From: Marisediminicola senii
Lineage (GTDB): Bacteria; Actinomycetota; Actinomycetes; Actinomycetales; Microbacteriaceae
Length of the DNA: 44,246 nt
Reading direction: 5' to 3'
Assembly: GCF_011057645.1 (NCBI RefSeq)
Contig: NZ_JAALGE010000019.1
Location: 1-44,246, forward strand
The position numbers and the translations under genes were made by a program. Shown here in pieces: positions 6,819-16,300 of the stretch. How positions within the stretch are numbered: the first letter of the stretch is position 1; every line of letters begins with the position of its first letter. The notes beneath the pieces are model-generated. The model searched no databases. It saw only the letters and a list, made by a program, of their open reading frames with translations, and was not told the origin of the DNA.

Positions 6819-9074
6819 TTATTCCGGCAGGGTGCGGCGGAGCTCCTCGAGTTCCTCGCGCTCGGCGATGAAGTACTCGATGACCTTGCCCTCGTCGAGC
6901 GCATCGATGGCACGGTCGATGTCGCGTTTCGCCGCCTCGACGTCGCCCGCCACGAAGTAGGCGGTCGCCCGGTAGCGCAGCGCCCTGGCCACCCTGGTCG
7001 GCGTTCCGAAGGTCTCCGCGACCTCGACGGCGACGCTCGCGGCGTCGATGGCCTCGGCGTACCGCCCGAGCGCGACATAGCTCGACGAGAGGTCCTGGTT
7101 CGCCGACAGCCTCGTGATCATCTGCGCGAGCGTCGGCGTGCCATCGGTGGTCAACTTCGCGTGGTCGAGCACCCGCCGTAGCTCGCGGACCGCGAGCGAA
7201 TGATCGCCGTGCAGGTTGAGCAGGATGCTGATGCTGACCCTGATCTGCGCGAGGCCGACATCGTCGCGGGCGAGCTGGAACTGCGCCATCGACTCGCGAC
7301 CGGCCGCGATGCTCTCTTCGAAGTCGACCGTGCGCAGCACCCAGCACAGGTAGAAGAACGCCCACCCGCGTTGCTGGTGGTCGCCCGACTCCTCGGCGGC
7401 CGCCACCGCGAGTCGAGCAGCCGCGAGCGCCTCGACGTGGTCCTTGGTCTCGATCAGGTGCGCCCACACCGTGTACCCCAGGTGCATGGCTTCGAGCCTC
7501 TTGTCGCCGAGTGCCCCCGCCGACTCGGCCGCGAGGGTGAACAGCTCGAGCCAGTGGCCCCACTCCATCCACAACTCCGAGAACCAGTGCAGCGCATCGG
7601 CGACGTCGACGACCACGCCGTGCTCCCCCACCGCTGCGGCCTCGCGCATCGCCGGCCACCAGTGGTTCTCCTCGATGCGGATCCATGCCGCCGCGGTCTC
7701 GGCGTCGGGGAATCCCGTACCCGAACTGCCCGGGGCGTCTGGCGTGCGCCCCGGTTCGTACCAGGCCCCCGCCCTCTCGAGTGCGGCGAGCAGCCAGGCG
7801 CGCAGGCGGGCGCGCCGCTCGAGTGACGTCGCCGGTCCGTCGACCGCGTCGCGCCGGGTGACGGCGAACAGCCGCACCAGGTCGTGCATGCGAAACCTGT
7901 TGCCGCCACGCGCCTCGATCAGGCCGAGGTCGGTGAGTTCGTCGAGCCTCGACTCGACGTCGAGCACGTCGTGGTCCACGGTCGCCGCGGCGATCCTGGC
8001 GTCGAAGGTGGGCCCGTCGATCACCGTGATGGCGCGGAACAGCTCGGCGGTGCGGGGTTCGAGGTCGTCGTACGACAGCGCGAACGCGGCCTCCACGGCC
8101 AGGTCGCCCGCCACCAGCAGCCGCAGCCGGTTCTCGCTCGATCTCAGGCGCGCGATGAAGTCCGCCGTCTGCAGGGCGGGCTGGCTGGCGATGCGGTTGC
8201 CCGCGATCCTCATGGCCAGCGGAACGTGGTCGGAGAGCTGGGCGAGCTCGCGGAGGTCACCGGCGGCGCGCTGGTTCTCGGGGATCAGCTTGGCGAGCAG
8301 TTGCACGCTCTCTTCGTCGCTGAGGGGGCCGAGGGTCACCCTGCGTACCGCCTCGAGGCCGGCGAGGCTGCGGCGTGAGGTGACGAGGGTCTTGTTCTCG
8401 CACTCCCTGGTGAGCACGGGCCGCACCTGGGATTCGTGCGCGGCGTTATCGAGCAGCACCGCGGCGGGGCTGGCCGTCGAGACGGAGAGCCACAGCATCA
8501 CGGCCTCGTCGAGGCTGCTTGGCACCCGGTCACCGATGCCCGGCACCTGCCGCAGCAGCGCCCGCAGCACCTGCAGCGGCGTGAGCGGAAGGGGTCCGAA
8601 GCCCCCGAGGTCGACGAACAGGATCTGCTGCTCGTCGGCGCGAACCCGGCTGAGGGCCTCGAGGGCGCTGGTGGTCTTGCCGATGCCGGGAGGGCCGGTC
8701 ACGACCACCGCGGCCGGGGGCGGCGTACTGCGCGCCGCGGTGAGCATGGCCGAGATCTCGGCGACCTCGCGTTCCCGCCCCGTGAAGTCCGCGACACGGT
8801 GCGGAGCGACGGCGGACGCCCGTTGCCCCTCGGCCGGCACCGCCCGCCGGGCCCGCGACTCGCGGAACAGCGCCTCCCGCTGCGGAGGAGGAAGGTCGAG
8901 CCCGGCGGCGATCGCCTCGAGCGTGCGACGGTGCGGAGCCTGGCTGACGCCCCGCTCGATATCGCTCAGGGAGCGCGCGCTGATGCCGGATTTCTCTGCC
9001 AATCCCTCGAGGGTGAGATCCGCCGCAAGTCGATGCGACCGTAACTGTTCCCCCAGAGAGTGGTGAGCGTTCAC
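6819..9074 (-). CDS. HTH-STAND-TPR transcriptional regulator (AfsR-like architecture)
   Basis: A 751-residue protein starting at GTG 9074, nine bases after GAGGAA. An XRE-type helix-turn-helix (LGEQLRSHRLAADLTLEGLA) fills about residues 5-65. It is followed by a STAND/NB-ARC NTPase with a Walker A motif GPPGIGKTT near residue 128 and a Walker B-like ILFVDLGGF. A winged-helix region with FRMHDLVRLFAV is next, and then TPR-like helical repeats to the C-terminus. Such proteins are ligand-gated regulators in actinobacteria, often of secondary metabolism. They resemble AfsR/SARP proteins but have an XRE domain in place of the OmpR-type domain. It is divergent from the haloperoxidase gene across 173 bp, which makes that gene a plausible target. 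No effector can be inferred. Confidence 0.85.
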   Translation of the reverse strand: MNAHHSLGEQLRSHRLAADLTLEGLAEKSGISARSLSDIERGVSQAPHRRTLEAIAAGLDLPPPQREALFRESRARRAVPAEGQRASAVAPHRVADFTGREREVAEISAMLTAARSTPPPAAVVVTGPPGIGKTTSALEALSRVRADEQQILFVDLGGFGPLPLTPLQVLRALLRQVPGIGDRVPSSLDEAVMLWLSVSTASPAAVLLDNAAHESQVRPVLTRECENKTLVTSRRSLAGLEAVRRVTLGPLSDEESVQLLAKLIPENQRAAGDLRELAQLSDHVPLAMRIAGNRIASQPALQTADFIARLRSSENRLRLLVAGDLAVEAAFALSYDDLEPRTAELFRAITVIDGPTFDARIAAATVDHDVLDVESRLDELTDLGLIEARGGNRFRMHDLVRLFAVTRRDAVDGPATSLERRARLRAWLLAALERAGAWYEPGRTPDAPGSSGTGFPDAETAAAWIRIEENHWWPAMREAAAVGEHGVVVDVADALHWFSELWMEWGHWLELFTLAAESAGALGDKRLEAMHLGYTVWAHLIETKDHVEALAAARLAVAAAEESGDHQQRGWAFFYLCWVLRTVDFEESIAAGRESMAQFQLARDDVGLAQIRVSISILLNLHGDHSLAVRELRRVLDHAKLTTDGTPTLAQMITRLSANQDLSSSYVALGRYAEAIDAASVAVEVAETFGTPTRVARALRYRATAYFVAGDVEAAKRDIDRAIDALDEGKVIEYFIAEREELEELRRTLPE

Positions 9075-9247
9075 AAGTGGCAGTTCCTCGTTCCTGCACC
9101 GCGACTGCGTTGCGACACGCCCGCGGGGGGCCGTGAAGTAGGGCACGAGGTCATTCCCCGAGCGTCGCACGGGCCCAGAACGAAAGCAACCACGCCGCCG
9201 GGAATCACTGAGTAATTCGTATGGACCACCAGAACAGGAGTAGAACC

Positions 9248-10069
9248 ATGCCATACATCACCACGTCCGACGGGACCGAGATCTACTACACGGCCCAGGG
9301 AAACGGCCAGCCCGTGCTGCTCAGCCACGGCTGGCCCCTCAGCTCGGACGCCTGGCAGGTCGAGGTGAAGCTACTGGCCGATGCCGGTTACCAGGCCATC
9401 GCCCACGACCGCCGCGGCCACGGCCGCTCGTCGAAGACCTACGCCGGCAACGACATGGACACCTACGCGCGGGACGTCGCCGAACTCGTGAACGCCCTCG
9501 ACCTGCAGGACCTCGTCGTGATCGGCCACTCCACCGGCGGGGGCGAGGTCGTGCGGTACGCCGCACAGCACGCACAGGGTCGCGTCGCGAAGGTGATCAC
9601 CGCGGGCGCCGTGCCGCCGATCATGGTGCAGTCGGAGGGCAACCCCGAGGGCACGCCTCTCAGCGCGTTCGACGACATCCGGGCCGGGGTGCTCGCGGAT
9701 GCATCTCAGTTCTGGAAAGACCTCGCCTTTCCGTTCTACGGTGCGAACCGGGAGGGCGCGACGGTGTCGGAGGGCATGCGCGACGACTTCTGGCGGCAGG
9801 GCATGCTGGTCAACCTCGCTGCGGCCTACGACTGCATCGAGGCCTTCTCCGAGACGGACTTCACCGAGGACCTGAAGGCCCTCGACGTGCCCATCTTCAT
9901 CGCGCAGGGCGACGACGACCAGATCGTGCCGATCGGCGCCGCCGCGCTCAAGTCGATCAAGCTCGTGAAGCACGGCACCCTCACGGTGTACCCCGGGGCG
10001 TCGCACGGCATCCACGGCGAGTACCAGAAGCAGCTCGACGCCGACATCCTCGCGTTCATCGCCGAGTAG
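9248..10069 (+). CDS. Alpha/beta hydrolase, non-haem haloperoxidase-like
   Basis: A 273-residue alpha/beta hydrolase of the cofactor-free chloroperoxidase/esterase group. The start at 9248 follows AGGAG (9236-9240) with a seven-base gap. The fold signature is LLSHGWPLSSDAW (oxyanion region), AHDRRGHGRSS, and the nucleophile elbow GHSTGGGE with Ser95. The acid lies in GDDDQIVP and the histidine in YPGASHGIHG, completing the triad. These enzymes hydrolyse esters and can form peracids from short carboxylic acids; in vivo substrates are usually unknown. There is no signal peptide, so it acts in the cytoplasm. It is divergent from the STAND regulator and 233 bp upstream of the MFS gene, with its own promoter likely in the 9075-9247 gap. 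Confidence 0.9.
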   Translation: MPYITTSDGTEIYYTAQGNGQPVLLSHGWPLSSDAWQVEVKLLADAGYQAIAHDRRGHGRSSKTYAGNDMDTYARDVAELVNALDLQDLVVIGHSTGGGEVVRYAAQHAQGRVAKVITAGAVPPIMVQSEGNPEGTPLSAFDDIRAGVLADASQFWKDLAFPFYGANREGATVSEGMRDDFWRQGMLVNLAAAYDCIEAFSETDFTEDLKALDVPIFIAQGDDDQIVPIGAAALKSIKLVKHGTLTVYPGASHGIHGEYQKQLDADILAFIAE

Positions 10070-10174
10070 ACGGTCGCACCGGCCGCGGATATACGCGTGG
10101 CCGGCGTTCTCGTGATCCAGCGGCGCGGGCCGAACAACAATGCGCGAGCCGAGCCAGAGGGCGGGGGCCTGTAC

Positions 10175-10206
10175 CCCTCGACCTGTACGAGGGACCTCCC
10201 TACACT
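10175..10206 (+). promoter_or_regulatory. Candidate promoter with inverted repeat before the MFS gene
   Basis: A -10-like TACACT (10201-10206) lies 17 bp after TCGACC (10178-10183). An inverted repeat CCCTCG-N7-CGAGGG (10175-10193) overlaps the -35 and spacer, a position suited to a MerR- or TetR-type regulator. The MFS start is about 95 bp downstream. No cognate regulator is adjacent. Confidence 0.4.
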
Positions 10207-10302
10207 GGGTCGCATCGGTCCCGTCCTGTCGCCCGGCCGTCCACCCCGGCGAACGCGTGCGACCGCGTCGAGGCGACGAGAGCGCCGATCGGAGTGCACG
10301 TC

Positions 10303-11793
10303 ATGACCAGCGCGAACCAGACGCCCGCGGAGGCGGCATCCATCGCCCGCACCGTGCCGCCCGGCGGCTCGCGCACCTTCGCGCAGGTGCTGGTGAACAC
10401 CGCCGTGGCGAACGTCACGACGAGCTACCTGTGGTTCGCCCTCACGTTCTGGGTGTACCTCGAGACGCGTTCGGTGCTCGCGACCGGCGTGATCGGCGGT
10501 GCGTACATGCTGCTGCTCGCGCTGTGCTCGATGGCGTTCGGCACGATCGTCGACCGGCACCGCAAGCACCACGTCATGATCTTCGCCGGGGCGTTCACGC
10601 TGGTGGCGTTCGCGATCGGGTACGGCGTGTACCTGGCGTTTCCCGAATCGACGCTGCTCGACATCGGCGGGCCGATGTTCTGGGTGTTCGGCGGGGTGAT
10701 CCTGATCGGCGCGGTCGTCGAGAACATGCGCAACATCGCGCTGTCGACGACCGTCACGCTGCTCATTCCGGTGGAGCGGCACGCGAATGCCAACGGGCTG
10801 GTCGGCACGGTGCAGGGCCTCGCGTTCATGGTGACCAGCGTGTTCAGCGGGCTGTCGATCGGGTTGCTCGGCATGGGGTGGACGCTCGTCATCGCGATCG
10901 CGCTCTCGGCCGTCGCGCTCGTGCACCTGCTGTTCCTGCGCATCCCCGAGGAACGCCCCCGGCAGGACGGTGAGCGGCGACCGCTGGTCGACCTGCGCGG
11001 GAGCATCACCGCGGTGCGGGCGGCCACCGGGCTGTTCGCGCTGATCGTCTTCTCGACCTTTAACAACCTGATCGGCGGCGTCTACGTCGCGCTGATGGAC
11101 CCGTACGGCCTCGAGCTGTTCGCGGTGGAGTGGTGGGGCATCGTGCTCGGCGTCACCTCGACCGGGTTCATCATCGGTGGCCTGCTGATCGCGAAGTTCG
11201 GCCTCGGCCGCAACCCGATCCGCACGATGCTGCTGATCGTCATCGCGATGGGCGTGCTCGGTGCGCTGTTCACGATTCGCGAGTGGTGGTGGCTGTACGC
11301 CGCCGGCATCTGGCTGTACATGGCGCTGATTCCCGCGGTGGAGGCCGCCGAGCAGACGGTCATCCAGAAGGTCGTGCCGTTCGAGACGCAGGGGAGGGTG
11401 TTCGGATTCGCCGCGGCGTTCGAGTCGGCGGCGGCGCCCATCACCGCGTTCCTCATCGCGCCGATCGCGGAGTTCGCGATCATTCCGTACATGAACTCGG
11501 ATGCCGGCCGCTCGAGCCTCGGCTGGTTGCTGGGCGACGGGCAGGCTCGCGGCATCGCCCTCGTGTTCCTCGTCTCTGGCGTGGTCATGATGATCGCGGC
11601 GGCGTGCGCGTTCCTCACCCGGTCGTACCGGGTCATCTCGGCGCAGTACCTCGGGCGGGACGAGACGGACGAGGGTGGGGAGCGGGCCGAGGGTGCCGGG
11701 CAGGCCGACAGTGCGGAGCAGGCCGAGGGTGCGGAGCGGGCCGACGGTGCCGTCGACGCCGCGCCGGTCGAGCGGTCCGACGCCCCGGCCTGA
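10303..11793 (+). CDS. Major facilitator superfamily transporter
   Basis: A 496-residue membrane protein with about twelve hydrophobic segments. The loop between segments 2 and 3 reads GTIVDRHRKHH, an MFS motif-A variant. A central cytoplasmic loop (EERPRQDGERRP) separates the halves. The start at ATG 10303 is eight bases after GGAG. The last 45 residues form a hydrophilic Glu/Ala/Gly-rich tail with repeated EGA/DGA units, outside the membrane domain. The overall look is of the drug/metabolite efflux branch rather than a sugar importer, but the substrate cannot be told. The gene stands alone and is convergent with the LAWTG surface-protein gene, sharing a hairpin with it. Confidence 0.85.
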   Translation: MTSANQTPAEAASIARTVPPGGSRTFAQVLVNTAVANVTTSYLWFALTFWVYLETRSVLATGVIGGAYMLLLALCSMAFGTIVDRHRKHHVMIFAGAFTLVAFAIGYGVYLAFPESTLLDIGGPMFWVFGGVILIGAVVENMRNIALSTTVTLLIPVERHANANGLVGTVQGLAFMVTSVFSGLSIGLLGMGWTLVIAIALSAVALVHLLFLRIPEERPRQDGERRPLVDLRGSITAVRAATGLFALIVFSTFNNLIGGVYVALMDPYGLELFAVEWWGIVLGVTSTGFIIGGLLIAKFGLGRNPIRTMLLIVIAMGVLGALFTIREWWWLYAAGIWLYMALIPAVEAAEQTVIQKVVPFETQGRVFGFAAAFESAAAPITAFLIAPIAEFAIIPYMNSDAGRSSLGWLLGDGQARGIALVFLVSGVVMMIAAACAFLTRSYRVISAQYLGRDETDEGGERAEGAGQADSAEQAEGAERADGAVDAAPVERSDAPA

Positions 11794-11807
11794 GTGCTCG
11801 CGATTCC

Positions 11808-11833
11808 GTCGCCGAAGCGGCCGGCTTCGCGAC
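11808..11833. terminator. Bidirectional hairpin between convergent genes
   Basis: GTCG-C-CGAAGC, loop GGCCG, GCTTCG-CGAC forms a 10-bp stem with one bulged C between the MFS stop (11793) and the surface-protein stop (11840). There is no long T-run, as is common in actinobacterial terminators. Confidence 0.5.
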
Positions 11834-11839
11834 CCGCGG

Positions 11840-13204
11840 CTACTCGCCCGCGGTGTGGCGCGCCCTGCGGTGCAGCGCGACGAGCACGAGGCCGAGCAGG
11901 AGCGCGGCGGCTCCCCCGCCCAGTAGCACCGGAGCGGCAACGGAGACGCCGGTCCAGGCAAGTCCGCTGTTGTTCGCGGCGTCGGTGCCGCCGGTGATCG
12001 CGGCGTCTGCCCACGCGGGTCCGGCTCCGTCGGCGAGAACCGGGGTGAGCTCGCCGACCGGGACGCCCGCGGTTCCGGTGGGGGCGGTCACGGCTGGCGT
12101 GCCCTCCGAACCGGTCTCCGCGTCGGGAGACGCCGTGCCGGGTGCATCCACCGGCGGGGTCGAGCCTTCCGAGCCGGTGCCAGCGCCATTGCCATTGCCG
12201 GAGCCGGTTCCCGCGCCCGGGGTCGATGTGCCGGGGCCCTCGACGGGTGCGGTCGCGCACTCGGCCACGTCGATCGGGTCGCTGGTGACGCTGCGCGGGG
12301 CGGCATCGTCGGTGACGGTCACCACGTAGCCGGTGCCGGGTTCGAGGTCGCCGAAGGTGAGGGTCGAGTCGGCCGCACTGCCCGAGACGGCCTGCACGCG
12401 GTCGCCGGGGGTGAGGCGGGCCTCGTAGCTGCGGCCGTCGACGAGTCCGGAGAGTTCGGCGACGATGGCCGGGGCGCTGCCCGGCGTGGCGCACGACGTG
12501 GCGGTGGCATCGAGGGCGATGGGTGCGGCGCAGCCGGGGATGAGCACCGAGGTGCGCGACGACAGTGCGTCGTCGGACTGGTCGGTCACCCGCACCTCGT
12601 AGCGCTCGCCCGCGGTGAGGCCGGAGAAGGTCTTCTGCACGACGGGGGCGGTGCGGAACTGGAAGTGGGTGACAACCTCGTCGTGGGCGAGCACCTCGAC
12701 CAGGTAGGTCGTGCTGCGACGCAGTTCTGAGATTTCGAGGTTGAGGGTCATCTTGTCGACGCGCGTGTCGGAGACGCAGTTGGATCCCGAGGCGGTGATC
12801 TCGACGGGGGCACACGGGGTGGTCGGCCCGGTGTAGCTGGCGTCGTATCCCTCGCCGTCGGAGAAGTCGCGGCCCGCACTGTCAGCGCCGAACGAGTTGA
12901 CCTCGACGGTGTACTCGTGTTCGAGTACGGGGTCGAAGCGGTAGACGCCGGTGAAGCTGCCCGTGAAGCTGCGCCAGCCGTCGTCGGTGCCTTCGGTCTG
13001 CACCTCGCCGTCGATGGTCACGCGCACCTCGCCCTTGGCGGCGAATCCCTTGGGCTTGACGGAGAGGGTCGAGCAGGTGGCGTCGACGCCGGGGGTCTCG
13101 GCCTGCGCGGCGTGGGCCGGCGCGAGGCCGACGGCGAACGCGACGGCGAGCGACGCGGCGACCGTGAGGAGGAGCAGGGGACGGCAGCGGGTAAGCCTGT
13201 TCAT
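11840..13204 (-). CDS. LAWTG-anchored secreted surface protein
   Basis: A 454-residue exported protein. The signal peptide (LLLLTVAASLAVAFAVGL, cleaved near AHAAQA) is followed by three or four beta-rich repeats, each with paired cysteines and Fn3/Ig-like text such as LEPGTGYVVTVTDD and LTAGERYEVRVTD. A Gly/Ser/Pro-rich wall-spanning linker follows. The C-terminus has a sorting-type signal: LAWTG, a hydrophobic helix (VLLGGGAAALLLGLVLVAL) and RRARH. LAXTG is the motif used by actinobacterial class E sortases. ATG 13204 has no clear Shine-Dalgarno sequence. It lies downstream of the giant pectinesterase and sortase on the same strand, but a strong hairpin separates it from them. It could be an adhesin or pseudopilin-like wall protein; its function is unknown. 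Confidence 0.75.
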   Translation of the reverse strand: MNRLTRCRPLLLLTVAASLAVAFAVGLAPAHAAQAETPGVDATCSTLSVKPKGFAAKGEVRVTIDGEVQTEGTDDGWRSFTGSFTGVYRFDPVLEHEYTVEVNSFGADSAGRDFSDGEGYDASYTGPTTPCAPVEITASGSNCVSDTRVDKMTLNLEISELRRSTTYLVEVLAHDEVVTHFQFRTAPVVQKTFSGLTAGERYEVRVTDQSDDALSSRTSVLIPGCAAPIALDATATSCATPGSAPAIVAELSGLVDGRSYEARLTPGDRVQAVSGSAADSTLTFGDLEPGTGYVVTVTDDAAPRSVTSDPIDVAECATAPVEGPGTSTPGAGTGSGNGNGAGTGSEGSTPPVDAPGTASPDAETGSEGTPAVTAPTGTAGVPVGELTPVLADGAGPAWADAAITGGTDAANNSGLAWTGVSVAAPVLLGGGAAALLLGLVLVALHRRARHTAGE

Positions 13205-13237
13205 GGTGGATCCAAGGTGGGTGGGGATGGATAAGGG

Positions 13238-13271
13238 CGGTGGGCCAGCAGTTCGGGCTGCTGGCCCACCG
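13238..13271 (-). terminator. 14-bp perfect hairpin after the pectinesterase gene
   Basis: CGGTGGGCCAGCAG, loop of six, CTGCTGGCCCACCG: a perfect 14-bp stem 46 bp after the pectinesterase stop and 33 bp before the LAWTG gene start. There is no T-tract on the minus strand, so it may be an intrinsic terminator of the actinobacterial type, an attenuator or an mRNA 3' stabiliser. Confidence 0.6.
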
Positions 13272-13317
13272 GAGGGGAACCGCATCCGCCGGGGTGGGCG
13301 GGTGCGGCGGGCTGCTG

Positions 13318-16300
13318 CTAGCGGCCGGTCGGGTTCCAGCCGTCGGCGCCCGCCAGGTATTTCGCGGCGGTGAAGGTACCCGCGTCGGCGTCGGTGAGCT
13401 GCGGACGCTTCGTGGCGTCGGTGACGACCGCGCCGGCACCGGTGTTGCGGTACTCGAAGAACCGACCCGCGGTCCACGGGGTGACGGCGTCCCAGTCCTT
13501 CCACGGCTGCGCGGTGTTGATCGCACCCCCGAGGTCGGTGCCCCGCACGACGACCTGCGCCTTGCCCGTGGTCGAGTACGGCCGACCGAGGAAGATCGAG
13601 CCTGCCGCGCCATCGGTGACGATCGAGCTGTCGGTGATGAGGAACCCATAGGCGGAGCCAGCCGCGATGGAGGAGTCGGTGAGCGACGCCCCCGGACGGT
13701 CGAGCACGTGGATCGTGCTGCGGTCGACGACGGTGACGGCACGGCCCAGGATCAGGTCGGCTCCGCCCTCGATGTACGACCCGGTCACGTACACGCGGCT
13801 GTAGGTGGTGGTGTTGGCCGTGGAGACGAGCAGGGTCTGCTTGTCACCGAGCAGTCGCACGGTGTCGAGCACGATCTTGTCGCCCGACTTGACCTGCACC
13901 GCGGTGGCCTGTGCACCGACCGCGGTCGCGACGCTCTGCAGCGTGACGGCACGCACGGTCCACTGCGGGGCCGAGATGGTGAGCGTCGCGACTGCACCAC
14001 CGGGGGCGGTGATCACGACGTCGGCGGGGTTGCCGGTCGCACCGACGATGCTCACGCCGTATCGGTTACCCGAGAGGAATGCGCCAGAGTAGGTTCCGGG
14101 CTTCACCAGGATGGTGCGGCCCCCCGTTGTCGTGTAGTCGGCGTTGTTCGCGAGCGAACCCGTCGCCGGGTCGGTCGCACCCAGCACAGCCTGCAGGCTG
14201 GTCGCGTCGCCGCTTCCATCCGCGGCCACGACGATGTCCACCGTGATTGCGGTCGCGGTGGCGCCGGCCGACGCCGCCGAGGCGTTCGCCGACGCATCCA
14301 TCGCCATCACCGAGTAGGTGTAGGTGCTGCCGACCGCCACCGTGGTGTCCGTGTAGCTGGTCGCTGCCGGGCCGACGGAGCCGACGACGGTTGCGACGCC
14401 GTCACCGGTCGACCGCAGCACGTCGTAGCGGGTCACGTCGGTGTCGGGCACGGCCGCCCAGCGGACCGCGATCGATCCGCGGCCGAGCTCGGTCGACACT
14501 TTCGCTGGCACGGCGGGAGCGACGGCGTCGCCCTCCTTGGGGGTGGTGGATGCCACGGCCGAGGCCGCGGATTCGAGGCCGGTCTCGTCCACCGCGGTCA
14601 CGCGGTAGGCGTAAGCGGTGTCGTTGACGAGTCCGGTCTCGGTGAACGTGGCACTCGTGAGGAGCACGGTGTTCAGCTTGACGTCGTCGCGGTACACGTT
14701 GTAGCCGGCGAGGTCGCCGTCGGTGTTCGCGGTCCAAGACAGGATGACCTTGCTGTCGGCCGGGGTGGCGACCACTCCGGTCGGAACCGCCGGCGGGGCG
14801 GTGTCGACGGGCTTCACCTGCGCCGTGGCGGGGGTGGACGCGTTGCCCACTCCGTCGACGGCGACGACCGCGTAGTAGTACGTGGTGCGGTTGGTGAGCC
14901 CGGTGTCGGCGAAGGCGGGCGAGGTTCCAGCCGTGCCGACCAGGTTCGACGCCGTGGTGGCCACCGGTGAGGTGGTCGACCGGTAGATCCGGTAGCCCGT
15001 GGTGTCGGAGCTGGTCGATGCCGTCCAGGCCAGCGATGCGGATGCGTCTCCCGCCGTAGCGACGAGGTCGGCCGGGGCAGCGGGTGCCGCGACATCCGAC
15101 GGGGTGGCGGGGTTCGCCACGGCCGGGTACCAGGTCGCTGCGCCGAGCCACTGCGAGACGGTCACCGAGACGGAGTCCGCGGGGGCCAGCTGCGGCCGGT
15201 TCGCGCCTGTGCCGGCACCATCGCCGCTGTTGCCGAATTCGGCGAAGCGTCCGAGGGTCCACGGTTCGCTCGACGGACCGGTACCCCAGGGCTGTGTGGT
15301 CTTGATGCCCGCGTCGAGCACGGTGTCGCGCACGACGGCCTGGCCGACCGACCGTGGCGTGAAAGTGTCAGCCCATGCCCGGTATGGACGGCCGAGCTGC
15401 ACGTTCGTCGATCCCGGCGTCTCGATGCGGCTGTTGATGACGAGGAATCCCTTGCCGGTCTCAGCGGTGCTCGGGGTCAGCACGGTTCCGTTGGTGCGGA
15501 TGCGCAGCGTCGAGTCGTTGATGACCAGGCTCGCGCGACCGAGCACGGTGTCGTTGCCACCGGTAATAGTCGAGCCCGTGATCATCTGGCGCGCCGACAC
15601 GGTGTAGGTCGAGGTGTCGGCGAAGATCGCCCGGCCTGCCGCACTCGTGATGGCGGTGTTCGCGAGCAGCACCTTGTCGCCGGTCATCGATACCGCGGGC
15701 GCGTTGCCCGCGGCGGTGGTGTTGACGATGCTGATGTTTCGCACGGTCACCGACGACCCGCTGATGACGAGGGTGCCCGTCGTCGCGGCGTTGGTGAGCA
15801 CGGTGTCGGCGGCGGTTGGTCCCGAGCCGACGATCGTGATGCTCGACTTGGCCACGGTGGTCGCCCCGGTGTAGGTGCCTGGTTCGACGCTGATGACCCA
15901 TTCTGAGGTGCCGGATGCCGCGTCCACCGCAGACTGCAGGGTGGGGTAGGTTCCGCTGCCATCGGCCCTGACCGTCGCGTCGATCTTCAGCGCGGGGCTC
16001 GCGGTGACGGGTGCCGACGGCGCGGACTCGTTGCCGGCGCGATCGACGGCCGTCACGGTGAACACGTACGGGGTGCCGTTCGTGAGCCCGGTGCTGGTGT
16101 ACGACGAGGTGAGGGTGCTGTCGATGAGTTGTCCGTCGCGGTAGACGTTGTATTCCGTGACGTCGGACTCGGTGTTCTCGTCCCAGTCGAGCGCGACCTG
16201 GCCGGCACCTGCACCGGCGGTGACGGCGGCGGGCGTCGCGGGTGCGGTGTCTGCCTTGGCGTCGGCGATGGGGTTCCAGCCGTCGGTTCCGCCGAGGTAG

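Noticed and set aside
11660-11793. Repeat-rich 3' end of the MFS gene as a separate element
   Set aside because: The repeats keep the reading frame and only give a hydrophilic tail; no sign of insertion.
9826-11961. 711-codon open frame on the minus strand
   Set aside because: Antisense to the MFS gene and the end of the hydrolase; composition is typical of a GC-rich shadow frame and no ribosome binding site is seen.
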